A DNA stretch of 64,000 nucleotides from Citrus sinensis (GCF_022201045.2 NC_068557.1:11716501-11780500); one strand, 5' to 3'; positions 48,749-60,529 are shown, numbered from the stretch's first letter. The notes: a model not told the origin generated them from the letters alone. Numbers and translations: made by a program.

Positions 48749-49115
48749 TTAGTGGGTTGGTTGATTGGCGGATTGGGCGAACATGCTGGTTCCCGGATGG
48801 TTGAGGGTTGATGCAGTAACTGTGTGGGTGTGGGCATCGTGCTCGATTTTTCTGAAATAGCTTTCTGCTCAACCTTTGGGCAAGCTTTTGTGTAGACCTA
48901 CCCTTGGCATCTGCTCGAACATTACCTTCATCATGAGGAGACTGTGGTCTCGACCATATGTGTGCGCGCATAGGTGGTGGCATTTTAACCACCCAAACAT
49001 CATCTATTCCAAGATCCAACAAACTTAGTTTCGTATGATTGCCTTCTTGAAGTTCTTTCAATTGAATGTGGCTCATGTTTTCATCTTTGTAGCCTTTGCT
49101 TGATTCACGACTCAC
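48660..49115 (-). CDS. Hypothetical ORF, 151 codons, unrecognised
   Basis: The frame opens MSRESSKGYKDENMSHIQLK and contains LSLLDLGIDDVWVVKMPPPM followed by Arg/Lys/Gln-rich sequence; I do not recognise a family. The last 30 or so codons, including the stop, lie inside the MITE (48459-48748), so the present C-terminus was created by that insertion. The ORF lies within a putative transposon (47577-49487) and may be a captured gene fragment or chance. No introns, signal peptide or membrane segment are apparent. Confidence 0.3.
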   Translation of the reverse strand: MSRESSKGYKDENMSHIQLKELQEGNHTKLSLLDLGIDDVWVVKMPPPMRAHIWSRPQSPHDEGNVRADAKGRSTQKLAQRLSRKLFQKNRARCPHPHSYCINPQPSGNQHVRPIRQSTNPLRVRLELRLGSYSLKATALKCLVNTNCCSF

Positions 49116-49487
49116 AAGAGAAGAAAACTACTATTGCTCATTTCTTCTTTTTAATTTTATTTTATGTTAGATTTAAAATTTAATTTTGTGTTTAGAAATT
49201 AGAAGAAACTTGTTGATGAAGAAGAAGAAACATTGAATCAGAATATCAGCAATTGGGAAAATTAGGATATTAAATTGAGATTCTACAACAGAATTCCAAC
49301 CTTTATAAATAAGGGTGCGTTCGTAATTTTATAAATAATTTATGAACAAAATAGATAAGTTAATATATTAACTTGTATATTAAAGGGAGATAATGATAAT
49401 TACAAATTACAATCCGTTAACAATTGAGATTTAAATGTCTTTTTTAAAAAACGTATCCATTTTAATAAGCGTTTGAGTGTATCAGCC

Positions 49488-50228
49488 TTTTTCCCAACTT
49501 TAAATACATCATTGAATTTTAATGGTTCACTACTAGCTTGTTTCGGGAGACAGTCTAACGCGAAAATGATTGTCGTTGATGAAACAAGGTCATGTCAATG
49601 TCAATGCAACAACAAACAGGTGTCAAAAAATTGTCATATTTAGTTTCTTCATCATCGCAAACCATATCGATCGTTTTAGAATCGAACGATGCAATTTCTC
49701 TACAGGACAAAAGTGACAATAGAAAAGCAAAGCTCTGGAATCTACCTTCAATTGGCATGCCAAGTTTGAGTTTTTTCCAGTGTAAGCTAAGATACATCAC
49801 TCTACCAATATTGTCTGCTTGGCAACACCTTTATTGCATAGCCAGCAATTATCCTTATGAGTTGTAAACATTGAGAATAGGCAAGAAAAAGCAAACAAAC
49901 TCGGTGTTCAAATCCAAAAACGGATGTGAATTTGTTGCTCATCAACAAGACAGCAAAGAAAAGTAAAAATAGCAAGAATTCGATCACCTTCAATACCCAG
50001 CAGTAATTAAAATATAACATTAACTGATCCATTTCAAACTCAATCAGAAACTTAATTACTTGTGTCTATCATCACATTGATATCAAAGCTGGAAAAAACC
50101 ATATAAGCAAGATCTTTGTACCACCATCCATAAAAACTGGATCCCAGTTAACAGTTTTGACGGGGAACAAGAAGAATCGAACCTCCAGAAATACTAACCT
50201 ACAAATATTCACCTCCAAATGATACCAA
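49488..50228. other. Intergenic region downstream of the OB-fold gene
   Basis: Short open frames occur on both strands without recognisable motifs. The right part should be the 3' UTR of the minus-strand OB-fold gene ending at 50229. Confidence 0.5.
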
Positions 50229-51098
50229 TCACTCCACATTAACTAACTCATACTCAACTAAAGAAAGATTGTTACTCTCTTTAACTTCAAAGTCAGCAGG
50301 TTCGGTGACTTCAATGCGTCCCCATTTGTCGACTGCTAGCCTCATTGAGCCCTTGAACATATCAATCTTAGCATTACGTAGAATCACAGTGGTGCCCGGC
50401 GTCATAATATCAACTGCATCAAAATAAAGCTAACCTTAACAGCAAGTATTAGATCAGTGCCAAAAAGTAAAGAACAACCCATGGCCATTTGCCCATGTGC
50501 GAACCAAACAAATAACACCCTTTTCGTACTCCAAAAGTTTTTAAATTACTTGACTGCGCATCTAAGCCGGTGAGTTTTATACAAACTCATGATATAATAA
50601 TAACCTAAGTTCATTGCCTCTAACCTAAACATAGAGATTAGAGAACATATTCAAGTAAACCAAGTAATTCAGAAAATTTTATATTTATTTTGTTATTTAT
50701 ATTTTGTCAAGTAAAGAAGTTTTCTTCTCCAATCAATGAAATTTTATAGCTAAACTTTCAAATTGGAAACACGATACCAAGAAAAATCAAGCTTTTAAAA
50801 GCCCTAATTAATTAATACAAGAAAAGAGCACAACCAAAGAAAAGATTTAACCTTGGTCGTTGCGGGCAGTGAAGTAGATGGCACCGGTGTCGTCGCCGAC
50901 GAGGCACTCGGCGATGCGAGGTGGTCGAGAAGGCTGAGAGAGAGAGGACAATGACCTTGCGCCACGTGGCTTGTTGACCTGCACGGGCTTCGATGACACC
51001 ACCTTGACGGTCAGCGTGTGGCCGGTGGTTCCTGGCTTGAGCTGATCGACCTTAATAAAGACCGGCTTCCTCTTTGCCGTCGCACCCGCCGTCGCCAT
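50229..51098 (-). CDS. OB-fold single-stranded nucleic acid-binding protein, 2 exons, 143 aa
   Basis: Exons on the minus strand: 50852-51098 and 50229-50413, joined as CAA G|TT GAT by a 438-bp GT-AG intron; 432 nt, 143 codons plus TGA. The protein reads KRKPVFIKVDQLKPGTTGHT, LTVKVVSSKPV, a basic Ser/Pro-rich loop (GARSLSSLSQPSRPPRIAE), then CLVGDDTGAIYFTARNDQVD and GTTVILRNAKIDMFKGSMRL, the strands of an OB fold. It matches the plant family typified by At4g28440, related to SOSS-B type ssDNA-binding proteins, of about the same length. A role in DNA or RNA binding is inferred from the fold. The start at 51098 is the first Met and gives MATAGATAKRK. Confidence 0.93.
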
Positions 51099-52083
51099 CG
51101 CAACAAAGAACCCGAATACTAGGTCTAGGTATAGGATTTGTGAGCGAATGAGAATCGAAGCAGCGACTAATGGGGGGGCGCACCAAATGAAGAGTGAGGT
51201 GGTTAGGGTTTTTCAATTTGGTGGCTTTTTTTATGCCGTTTCGAGGAAATGCAAGGGTTAATCAGCTTTGACCACGTGTCCACCATCCATTGGATTAAAA
51301 AAAGTTTATGCATTGGCCTTTGCCCCTAATATTTCTTAACTATTAAGTTCTCTTTTTTAATTTCTATCTATAATTTCAATAAAATCCAAAAAAAAGAAAA
51401 GAAAAGAAAATTATATAAATACATATAAGCTTATAATGCAATGGTTTTTGTATCTTTTTTTTAATTCTCCAACTTATAGTTTTTTTAATTATTTTCAAGA
51501 GGACAGAATTTTATGTAAATGCTTTTCAATTTATTATGTGGGATAAAATAGATTCTCTACTTTGAAAACTAAGATGTTTTATGAATAATATTCTTTATAA
51601 TCTTATTCTTATCCAATCCTAAAAATTATTCTTACTAATGTACTGAACATCTATTCATTTCATTGGACAGCTAGCGCTTCCATTTCACAATTCTATTTAA
51701 TTTCAAATCAAGCTCCTAAATTCTATATGGTAATCTCATGCATGTGTAAAGAATAACAAAATTTTGGACCGAATAATATAGTACCATATAAGTTTGCCAC
51801 GTGCGTGTGCTTCTGCCATCAATGTTGTTAGTCACTTCAATCTTGGCTGGACTTCACTTTCAATGTTGGCATCATCAAGAGCATAAACAAGAGAAACACA
51901 GAAGAGAATAAACAAGAGTCATTTTTATTCATACGGGATGTTGAAGGTAAAGGATCAGCCATTTCTATGATACACCATTTAGCGTTGGCTTTTGTTATTG
52001 CATAGTACAATTCCCTCATTCATCTGCTATGTCGATAGAAGGAACAACTAATTGGTGTGTCAGAAGCATTGAGAGCTAAACTG
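51099..52083. other. Intergenic region between the OB-fold and reticulon-like genes
   Basis: It holds the promoter side of the OB-fold gene on the left and the 3' UTR of the reticulon-like gene on the right. The middle is AT-rich without coding signal. Confidence 0.6.
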
Positions 52084-54297
52084 CTACTTCTGGGTATCCT
52101 GTACTTCTGCCACCACTAATGCCTGCTGTTGCTGGGGCTGCGGCTCTTCTTCTACCTCTTGTCTTGGCAGTAGATGTTGCCGGCAGCACCGCAGTATTAC
52201 CAACGAGATGAATGCTGCAAAAAGATAATATCAAATTCATGAAAAACCTGCACATATGCTGTTGTAAGGCCTTCTATGCATAAAAGCGTTGGTTTTGGAA
52301 AGTGAAAGATGTTTGTAGTTTGCTAAATAATCCTTTTTACTTTGGAATTGACAAGTTTACAGCTTAATGTGACTACACTCATTTAAACTTTCAGGGAACT
52401 AGAACGATCATGTTCCATTATCAATCACTAGTCAGCAAATTAAGAAAGATTATTACTTGAAACTGGGGAATTATAGTACGGCTGCTAATAAAGTGTGCCT
52501 GTGGTCTCATGAGAATTCAAATCCAGACATAAATGTTGTCGATAATCAATATTCTAGTTACAGATTAGCAATACCATCCCAATTTTACCTGTGAAAATGC
52601 GGGTTCTTATTGTAGACAGATTCCAGAAGGCCATGACTGCCGAGGCTGCCACAACTTTTTTGTGAGAACAGGAACCCCATGCTTCCAGCAACCAGCATTT
52701 CGTGTTGTCAACTGCAATAAGCAAAATTCACTTCCTTCAATTAAAGCACAAACAGAGAGATGAACATTCTACATATCAAGTACATGGCTGAGTCTATTCA
52801 AACCTTTTTGGTTTATCTGATTAGAGTAGCAAGAATACAGCTTTGGGACTATGAAGCTGCTAAAAAACCCTGTTCATATTCACAATGGTCACCAAGAGGT
52901 TGAGTCAGTAACTAAATTTGAGATAAGATTCATAAATTGAACAGTAAGTACATGAGTGGCTGAACATTGCGGTTATTGTACCAAGTGCACAGAGCCTCCA
53001 TATCGTTATAAGATGGCCATATTCAGCTCCCAGAAGCAAAAATGGAACTACCTGTAACCAGAATCACAACAAGGCTTGTATAAGAAGCAGATCCGAAACA
53101 GTAAAAATTCTTTAGAAACATGACTGAAAGAACATTTATTGTTACTTTGAGGGTCATTGATGGCTCTCCTGAGAAAAGCTCTCTTGTCTTTGAAATTGCG
53201 AGGTTACAAGCTGGAAGTATTACTCTACCAAATCTCAAAATGTCCCCGTCTTTCAGCATAAACTCTCGCCTCTTTTCACCATTATTTCTGTAAATGTACC
53301 CATACCAAAACTCAGAAGGCGCAAGGATGAATTTAAACATAAAATGAGATAACAAACTGCGCAAAGGATGACTTACCTTTGCAAGATTGAATTTGAGAAG
53401 AATGATGCACCCAAGAACAGAAGCCCGATTTGGGAAATAACCGAAAAGATGCTTAAACCATGAAATTAAGAAGATTCAGGTACCTTAATAATAATTCAAA
53501 CACCAAAACCAAAATAAAAATCAATGAAAGAAGAGAGGACAAGAGATAACACACCTAAAGTTAACTCCTTTAGCAAAGCCAGAAGACAAGAAACATAAAC
53601 ACCCAAGACCAAACCAAAGGCTTGACTTTGCAACATCCCTCCACATAATCAAATCAGAAAGCACCTGTCCGATTCGATCAAGATTCCCTTCTCCACCGAC
53701 ATCATCCATTTCTAAACACAATTAATCACAATCATACCAATAATAAATCAATACTTAAAAAAAAAATTATTTAGCAGAATCAAAACCAATTATCAAACAA
53801 AGAATAATCGAACACATACTTGGAGACAAATTTGGAGAAGGAACACAAGGAACAAGACTAAGCTTCTCTTTCTTGGACCGCACGCTATGCCTCCTTTTCC
53901 TTACCTTCCCAATTTCATCCGCCAAACCAATTGCAAGATCTCTCTCATCTCTCATCTCCATCTCTGATCTTCTCCTTGACCTCCGATGATTCCTCGGGGA
54001 CGGACATCCCACCAGACCCATTTGACCACCTCTTGTTTTGCATCTCCTTCGGGCCCCATTGGGCTCCACACCCAGTTCCTCGGACATGTCAAGACGATCG
54101 GTTAAACGGGTTCTTGATTTTCTGTTCGGAGAGGGTGACAGTAGCAGCAGTTCTCGGAGAGGAACCACAGGTGACAGTGATGGCACTTTCTTCGAAGAGG
54201 GAGATACAAAGTCTAGAGACAGATGTAGGGTTTCTTCAGAGCTCATTCTTGCAAGGCGCGATGCTGATTTAGTTTGAGAGCTAGGGTTTGAGTCCAT
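52084..54297 (-). CDS. Reticulon-like protein (RTNLB21-23 type), 8 exons, 413 aa
   Basis: Exons on the minus strand: 53820-54297, 53555-53711, 53377-53451, 53146-53287, 52982-53051, 52804-52869, 52589-52711, 52084-52214; 1242 nt, all GT-AG, open to TAG. The first 160 residues are Ser/Arg-rich and basic (SASRLARMSSEETLHLSLD, RNHRRSRRRSEMEM). The reticulon domain starts about residue 175 with VLSDLIMWRDVAKSSLWFGL and has two long hydrophobic hairpins (about 184-235 and 283-330), separated by a polar loop with GDILRFGRVILPACNLAISK. The tail is Gln/Glu-rich (PQPQQQQALVV). Known: reticulons insert as wedges in the ER membrane and shape tubules. Only the family is assigned with confidence; the exact member is not. 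Confidence 0.93.
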
Positions 54298-56514
54298 AAT
54301 TTGGACCGATTTTGTGAACTAATTGTGAGAAAAGACTGGATTTTTTGATAGATTTTCCAATGATTCTTTAGTTCTTCGAAATGGGTTTATGATTTTTTTT
54401 TTCACTCTGGATTTGTAAGAAAATTTGTGGGCTTTGAATCGATTGAGAGAACGAGCGAGAGAAGTTGATAAGATGGTAGGAGCCGTTGGAGAGAGAAAAG
54501 GGTTTCTTTGGTTTGTTATTTGTGTTTGAATTTTTCACGGCGGGGGACAGTGGGACCTTGAGCTCTAACGGTAAGAAACTTAATGGCCGTTTGGTTTGGT
54601 GCCGTTTATTGGGCTTTATTTGGTGGGGTTCCATATGCTGACCTCGAAACTTGAATGGAGGCTTTTTCGAAAGCAATCTCATGGAAAAATAAGTATAAAA
54701 TCACATCAAAGAAAATGGTCGGATTATTTAAACTCATTAATTTTTTAAATATTTTTTAATTAAAAATTTTATTATTTAAATATTTTTTTAAAAAAATTTT
54801 ATTATTTAAATATTTTTTTAAAAAAACTTAATTAATCAGTTCTTTTTTTAATTTCATAAATTTTTATTAATTTATTTATATATATTTTTAATTATAAATA
54901 ATTAATATCACTAACTAAGAATAACAAAACTCACAATTTAAAAATAAAAATCAACAAACTTTTATAAGTTATGAAAGTTCAGGAATATTACAACATTAAT
55001 TTTAGCAAACACAAAAACTAATGAATATCAAAGAAAAAATTCTTATATATAGAAAGCCAAAAATTGAATTAGAAAGAGAGTTAAATTGAGTGTTTAGTTT
55101 GTAGAATATGAAAGTATAAAGAGAATTTACAATTTTAAGATTAAAAAAAAAAGTAAGTAATTGGTGAAGGGTAATTTTAAAATTTTTAATTTTTAATAAT
55201 GAATTTATTTTTTAAAATTGGTGTATGGAGGAATTTGGTGGGTTCAAATAACCACACCCTAAAGAAAAAAAGTAATTTTTCTAAATAATTTCCATAAAAC
55301 ACCTTTACTGTTTTAAGTATTGTAAGAACTGTTTGTTGTAGTAGAGAAGACACATGTATTGAAGATTTTATTTTTTTCGAAGATACTTGTTTTTCAATGT
55401 TACCTACGAAAGCATTTTGATACCCATCCTAGCTATATGTCCCTTTAATATCAACACCTAATATCAACACCATATACTTTATTGAATATGTATGTGCTAC
55501 TACGTGGATGAGACTAGAAACGATGAACACACAATTAGTTTTATATGTATATCGAGAAAAAGAAGTATTAGGCTATAAGTATACTACCAATTGTGGTTAG
55601 AATTTTATTACATGATTTTATGTTTTAGTATTATTAGTACCACTTTCTGGTAAATACTATACGTTAATTATCCCCAATAATTTAACATAAATACGGTCGA
55701 ATATGATAGGAAATAACTAAGAAGCTAAAAAAGATTAGTTTTAAGTTAATGTAAAGATTATGATGATTCATAACCAATCAATAGATTGGATATTTAAGTG
55801 ATATTTGGGTGGCGCTTTTTTTTTTTAATGCTTAAACAATCTACTTGGAAACCACTTGATTTTTTTTTTGTATATTCATCAACCGGTCAACATTCTACGG
55901 AGCAATTTTTATTTTATTAATGCTGCAGCAATAGTTGAGACCACCAACAAGCACACAGCTTTTTTAGGTAGCAACCAAAGCAGTTCTTGATTTGGCATGC
56001 CTCTAGCGTAAAAATTTTATCCTTTAGTCCCACAACAACCCCTGCAAAGTATGGATACACAACTTAAAGTGGATGGTAACACATGATTTCCATGCATTTT
56101 TAATAATATCTGCCATTTAAATGCAATTGATGGAGAAACTAGAGATGGCCAATAGAAGGCTCATGCATGCTCGTGTCCGTGCAGCCGTGTCGTGTCATGT
56201 CCACTATGTGTTTTGTGTTGTGCTGTGCCGTATCTAATTTTTTTTGCTTAGGTCTGACTCGGCACATGTGCTGTGCCCACTGGTGTCGTGCTCACACTTG
56301 CCGTGCCTTGGGTCGTGTCGTGCCTAAGAAAAAAAGCCTAATAAGTTTTTTTTTTAATTTTTAAAGAGCACATGCCAAGTTGTTGGCGTACTTTTTTTAA
56401 GTTTATTTACTTTTTTTAGATCTATACCTTTATTCAAATTTATTAGAATAAAAAATTCAAAACTTAAGTTCATATTCAATAATAAAAAACTAATAATAGT
56501 AAAAGAATATAATA
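54298..56514. other. AT-rich intergenic region
   Basis: The first 250 bp are the 5' UTR and promoter side of the reticulon-like gene. Further on, long A/T stretches include a 30-bp tandem repeat ('attatttaaatattttttta', 54771 and 54801). No coding region is seen. Confidence 0.6.
56160..56340. repeat. GTGCCGTGTCGTG-type low-complexity repeat
   Basis: The segment consists of repeated short words such as 'gtgtcgtgtcatg', 'gtgctgtgccgt', 'gtgtcgtgctc' and 'gggtcgtgtcgtgcc'. Similar sequences form the ends of some hAT-like non-autonomous elements in plants. No boundary was found. Confidence 0.4.
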
Positions 56515-56746
56515 CTAATTACTAAGTTTGGAATAATGCCTAGCACTTGCCTTTCTCGAACGAAAGCAGTTTCAAAGACCAGCTTTGTTAACCCCGGTCA
56601 CCTCCTCCATATACAAGATGTAGTTTTCTCTCTGCCATAGCACGGCCAAGATCTATGGCTGTCTGAACGAACTCCTTATACTTTCCATGGCAAAATCCAA
56701 AAAGCACACAAATGTTCTTATGTTGTCTGCTTGAAGTTGCTGCCAT
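56515..56746 (-). pseudogene. LOG-like (cytokinin phosphoribohydrolase) N-terminal fragment
   Basis: From the Met at 56746 the minus strand reads MAATSSRQHKNICVLFGFCH, then AIDLGRAMAERKLHLVYGGG, and after a 1-base frame change near 56592 continues LTKLVFETAFVRERQVLGII. This is the N-terminal third of LONELY GUY proteins, which release active cytokinin bases from their nucleotides (family pattern FCGSS, LVYGGGSIGLMG, VIGVIPK). The fragment ends about 56515, and the catalytic PGGxGTxxE region is absent. It lacks the introns expected here, though I am unsure of the exact intron positions. It is a truncated, frameshifted copy. Confidence 0.75.
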
Positions 56747-57064
56747 TAGAACAATTCTAAAAAGAAATAATTTGTGAGTGCTTGAAAAGGAGCTCCTATT
56801 TAAGGATCTTGGTGATAGACATAATGATACACATTGTAAATGGGGTGGTGTGTTTGTCAAATAACGCGTGAAGCTTTTGGCTCAATAATTCAAAGGCAAA
56901 CAGTGAAAAGAAAAAGTAAACAATGATTAGATATAAAAAACACACAATAATAATAATAATGTAAAAGATAAAAGAACAATAAAATAAAAAGATATTTACT
57001 AGTAGTTGTGATTGTGGCTCACATCTTCCTCTAGTTTTACGTCCAGTAACGGCTTGAACGCCCT

Positions 57065-57362
57065 CTATGGGTCGACGGTAGGCTTCCCATCTAGTTTTCT
57101 TATAAACTGGCAAATATGGTCTTTTAAAGTCAGATTCCCAAGACTAAACTGTGCACTTTTCTTTTTGAACAGCTTCCATAAATTATTAATTTCACGTTGA
57201 ACATGTTCGCTCGGATGCGTCTCAAGAGATCGTAAGAGATCATCCAACGATTCTTTACTCATGCCATCTTTAGCGAATTTGATTTTATCTTCACAATTTA
57301 CAGAAACCATTCCTAAAGTTTTACAACGTGATTTGTTGCAAGCAAGTCTTACACAGTTAGGA
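57065..57362 (-). CDS. Unrecognised ORF fragment with CxxC...C motif
   Basis: About 100 codons are open on the minus strand: CPNCVRLACNKSRCKTLGMV, then SKESLDDLLRSLETHPSEHV, WKLFKKKSAQFSLGNLTLKD and ICQFIRKLDGKPTVDP ending in a stop. The composition looks like a real protein, with a Cys cluster followed by a helical, charged part, but I do not recognise the family. Upstream the frame runs into the CACTA terminus at 57368, so its start is lost. A continuation in another frame (GVQAVTGRKTRGRCEP) follows the stop. It may be the remains of a gene captured or cut by the transposon. Confidence 0.35.
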
Positions 57363-57367
57363 CATTT

Positions 57368-57610
57368 CACTACTAGAAAAATGGTCTTTATTGACTTTAG
57401 AATAGTGTTAGAAATTACTTTCACTGACACTTGTTAATTGTGTCAGTAATCTGTGAGTCAGAAAAATAGTGACACTTGTAAATGGTGTCAGTGATTACTA
57501 TTACTACAGTATCACCGATATTATGACACCATAGTGTTAGTAGTTATTAATATTTTATTAGTGTCTATGATTACTGTTACCATGGTATCACTAGTTAATT
57601 TATTTTTTAA
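57368..57610 (+). mobile_element. CACTA-type transposon terminus with subterminal repeats
   Basis: The plus strand begins CACTACTAGAAAAATGG at 57368, a typical CACTA end. It is followed by repeated subterminal words: 'gtgacacttgtaaatggtgtcagtgatt', 'gacacttgttaattgtgtcagtaa', 'gtgtctatgattactgttaccatggtatcac'. No partner terminus (CTAGTAGTG) was found to the right before the window end, so only one end is supported and the extent is uncertain. Confidence 0.6.
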
Positions 57611-57820
57611 AAAATAAAAAATTAAATTGGATCATTGCCTATTGATTTATTTGTAAAATTAAAAGCACCACAAAATAACAAAAAGAAATTGATTTATATC
57701 ACAAAATCTTTCATTTCACATTTAAATATTATTAGTATATATTACAAATTGAACTTCAATAGCCAAAATATGAGATATCCTACTCTCATAACTAAATAAT
57801 TCAAATTCAATACATAAAAA

Positions 57821-59963
57821 TTAGTCTCTGTCCATATCTGACCAACTTCCATCAGAATTAGCCTCATCACTTCTGCTTTCACTGTGATAATTGGAGCGCC
57901 TCCGACTCCAAGTTGTTTTATGAACTTGACGTTCATCGTCTTGGCTTATGCCAGAACCACTTTTTACACGATCAGCCTCCCTTGATCTAGACCTTTTGTA
58001 ATGATGCCTGCATAAGAAATTACAAAACCATAAATAACCAGAAGATTTCTAACATCAGCAATAAATACATTAAATAATGAAATTTGATCATAGTTTGGAT
58101 CATTATCCCTTGTACATAAGATTGCAATGCTACATCACCAAAGGCTTCTTGTTGAATCTAATTATTTTCTTGCCGTGCTTGCAACATGGTCATTACGCCA
58201 CATACTAATCATACATTTTTGAAAGTGGGTTTTAAACTCGAACAATAGACCAAAAAACCAACAGAAGAACTTTCTTTAAATCTTGCATTGTGAGAACATC
58301 TTTTCATTATTCATTGCTTCTAAGAAAATCGAGTTAGGAGACTTGAAGAAAACACAAATGAAGAGAACGATACTATGAAGAAACCTCTCAAAATCATCGG
58401 TCAAACATGGAAGTTTAAACTAAAAAATTCAAATAACAGAAAGTGAATTAAATAAACAAGAGTTCATATATACCAAGTACAATTTTTAGTGTCTATGACT
58501 AGTAATAAAAGCATACCTGTCGGCATTAGTTGAATCTATCTTGTTCCTCGTTTACCTGAGCGTTCTTGATTCCAGGTCCCAGATTCATCAGAATAACCAA
58601 ATAAAGCAGCCATCTTTTTCACCCAATATCTTGGAGGTGGTTTATCCCAATCAGCCCATTCATAGTCTCCGCTAGGGTTGCGGAAACAGTGGATAAAATT
58701 GCAAGCCATTCCACGAGAGCATGTCTGTTAAAATATGCCCAACGAAGATAATAAGAGTGTAAAGAAAAGAAGAAAAGAAACAAACTCATTTCGTATCAAA
58801 AGCAAAATGGCAAAGAAAAAAGCAAATTTATAAGCCGCACAATTATAACTCTGAAAAATGAGACAATTGGCTGTACCTTTAGTCTTGACTTCATATATTC
58901 CCCACATATGGCAATCTTCCATCTAGTCACATTAATAAATTCACATGTGATCTGTCAAGAAACACACAAATAAATAAACCATCACCATCCAGAAAATGAC
59001 AAGCTGTAAAATTCAGTAAATAGTAATGTGTTGATTACAATTTAAGCATGGAGAAAAATTTTAGATTAGACTATGTCAACGGTGTCCACAGATAGTTAAA
59101 AGATGGGAGAATGTGCTGGCGTTCACTAAGCATATAATTTTTCACAGCTTAACCCATTGCAATTTTACCACTGTCAAGTCTAAAGGAAACTAGTCAGGAA
59201 TCTTCTGTAAAGTAAATAAATAGTGAAACAACTGTTCTCATAGCAATAAAATGAAATTATTTTAATAATTTTCTTCAACTTTCAGACCAATCAAACAAGT
59301 AAAGCAATTTTAGTACAATGCACAGCAATTTAAGTTGAATGGACAATTGGAACAATTACGGAACAACTAAACCCCAACGAATACTGCAAAAACAACCCTT
59401 AAACAATGACTTAAGAAAGTAGAAGCTTCTCTTAAGAAAGTAGAAGCTTCTCCTAGATCATGCCTTTTCAATCTCCCTTTGCTAAGAAAGCTGCCCTGGT
59501 ATTTAAGACTATCCAAATCCTATCAACATGTTGGGACATTCAAATACAGCCTCCAAGAAGACATGCTGTAAGCTTTACAACTGAAGTTTGTCGGATAAAC
59601 CAAATCTTATACCCAATGCCAAGAGCTTTAATTCAATCCATTTTAACAAGCACCAATTACCAGGAATGCAGGCAGACAAAGAGGATCAAAATGACAGGAT
59701 ATCAGTATTCTGGAATTTCTATCATAAACATGAAAAGTGGCAAGGCCTATTCACTGAGAGCCAAACATTTTTTAAATAGTAGTTACTTTATATAAAACAA
59801 ATAAATATAAAGTAGAAAGTAAGCTCCAACAATTCTTCACAAAGACCTGTTTCCCAGTAAAGTAACAACCATTGACAGAATGGTAAGCGAGAATAGCTGA
59901 TTCCAGCGACTTATAGTGAACATAGACACTTCCTCTCAAGTGGGAAGAACCATTTCTACACAC
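57821..59963 (-). CDS. ZRSR2/URP-type CCCH zinc finger splicing factor (U2AF35-related), 3' part only
   Basis: Four exons are visible on the minus strand: 59847-59963, 58877-58951, 58517-58724, 57821-58007. They encode the end of the U2AF-type RRM ([35 protein letters not shown]), the second CCCH finger ([20 protein letters not shown] followed by [20 protein letters not shown]) and an RS-like tail ([31 protein letters not shown]) ending DMDRD. Known: this family (ZRSR2, maize RGH3) contacts the 3' splice site, mainly of U12 introns. Odd: exon 58517-58724 has an in-frame TAG at 58536-58538, and the next exon fits only after a 1-base shift. Upstream exons are not in the window; a retrotransposon starts 304 bp beyond. 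Confidence 0.85.
59410..59451. repeat. Exact 21-bp tandem duplication in an intron
   Basis: 'cttaagaaagtagaagcttct' occurs twice in direct succession (59410-59430, 59431-59451). It lies in the 895-bp intron of the ZRSR2-like gene. Confidence 0.9.
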
Positions 59964-60529
59964 CTGCACATATTTGTTAGTTAGTATAAGCAGAAAAGGA
60001 AGAAACCCATGCCTAAATCTTACAGAATACTGAGTCTACAAGAAATGCTAAATAATGTGCATAGAGTTTCAATTAATCTGGGAGGCCAGAGAATGATTTA
60101 AGAAAGAGTAATAAAAGAACCACAGCCATCTTGTACAAACAAGGGCATACAAACTAATATGGCATGAGGAGATTGATTGTATAAAACCATTCTAGGTCAA
60201 CATAATTGAAAAAAATAACTGTTATCACTTTTCAGCCAAGCTCTTCATACCACATCAGTTGGTACATGTTGAGTGTTAGAAAATGCATATTTATAAAGGA
60301 GAAAACCGTCATTTTACATTTAAAGTCTTACTAACAACCCTTACTTTTATGTATTTAACCTTCTTGTGATTTAATTACATGTGTTTTATTTTAATTAAGT
60401 ATTTTATGTATTTTAGGGGCATTATAGTCATTTCACAATAAAGGAGAGATCAGACGGCAAAACAGACATCACTTTTGAACTCAGGACAGTCGAAAACCTT
60501 AAGAGGAGCATAAAAGGAAAAATGGCACT

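Larger units (their letters stand above)
47577..49487. mobile_element. Putative DNA transposon bounded by imperfect inverted repeats
   Basis: The left end (from TGATACACCCCAAATG) and the reverse complement of the right end (TGATACACTCAAACGC) align over about 90 bp, sharing AAAAGAGACATTTAAAT versus AAAAAAGACATTTAAAT and a TTGTTAAC block. No clear target duplication was found, so the boundary may be off by some bases. The interior has a minus-strand open frame and a nested MITE. The superfamily is unassigned; a long-TIR MULE is possible. Confidence 0.45.

Noticed and set aside
53931-54277. Plus-strand frames opposite the first exon of the reticulon-like gene
   Set aside because: The minus strand has a complete 8-exon gene with conserved domains; the opposite frames have no motifs.
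56760-56860. Upstream extension of the LOG-like frame (MTNTPPHLQ...)
   Set aside because: The 38 residues before MAATSS do not resemble LOG proteins and look like 5' untranslated sequence; the Met at 56746 is the natural start.
59460-59795. 111-codon plus-strand frame in the ZRSR2-like locus
   Set aside because: It lies in the 895-bp intron between exons 58877-58951 and 59847-59963, has no recognisable motif and no splice signals in its own favour.
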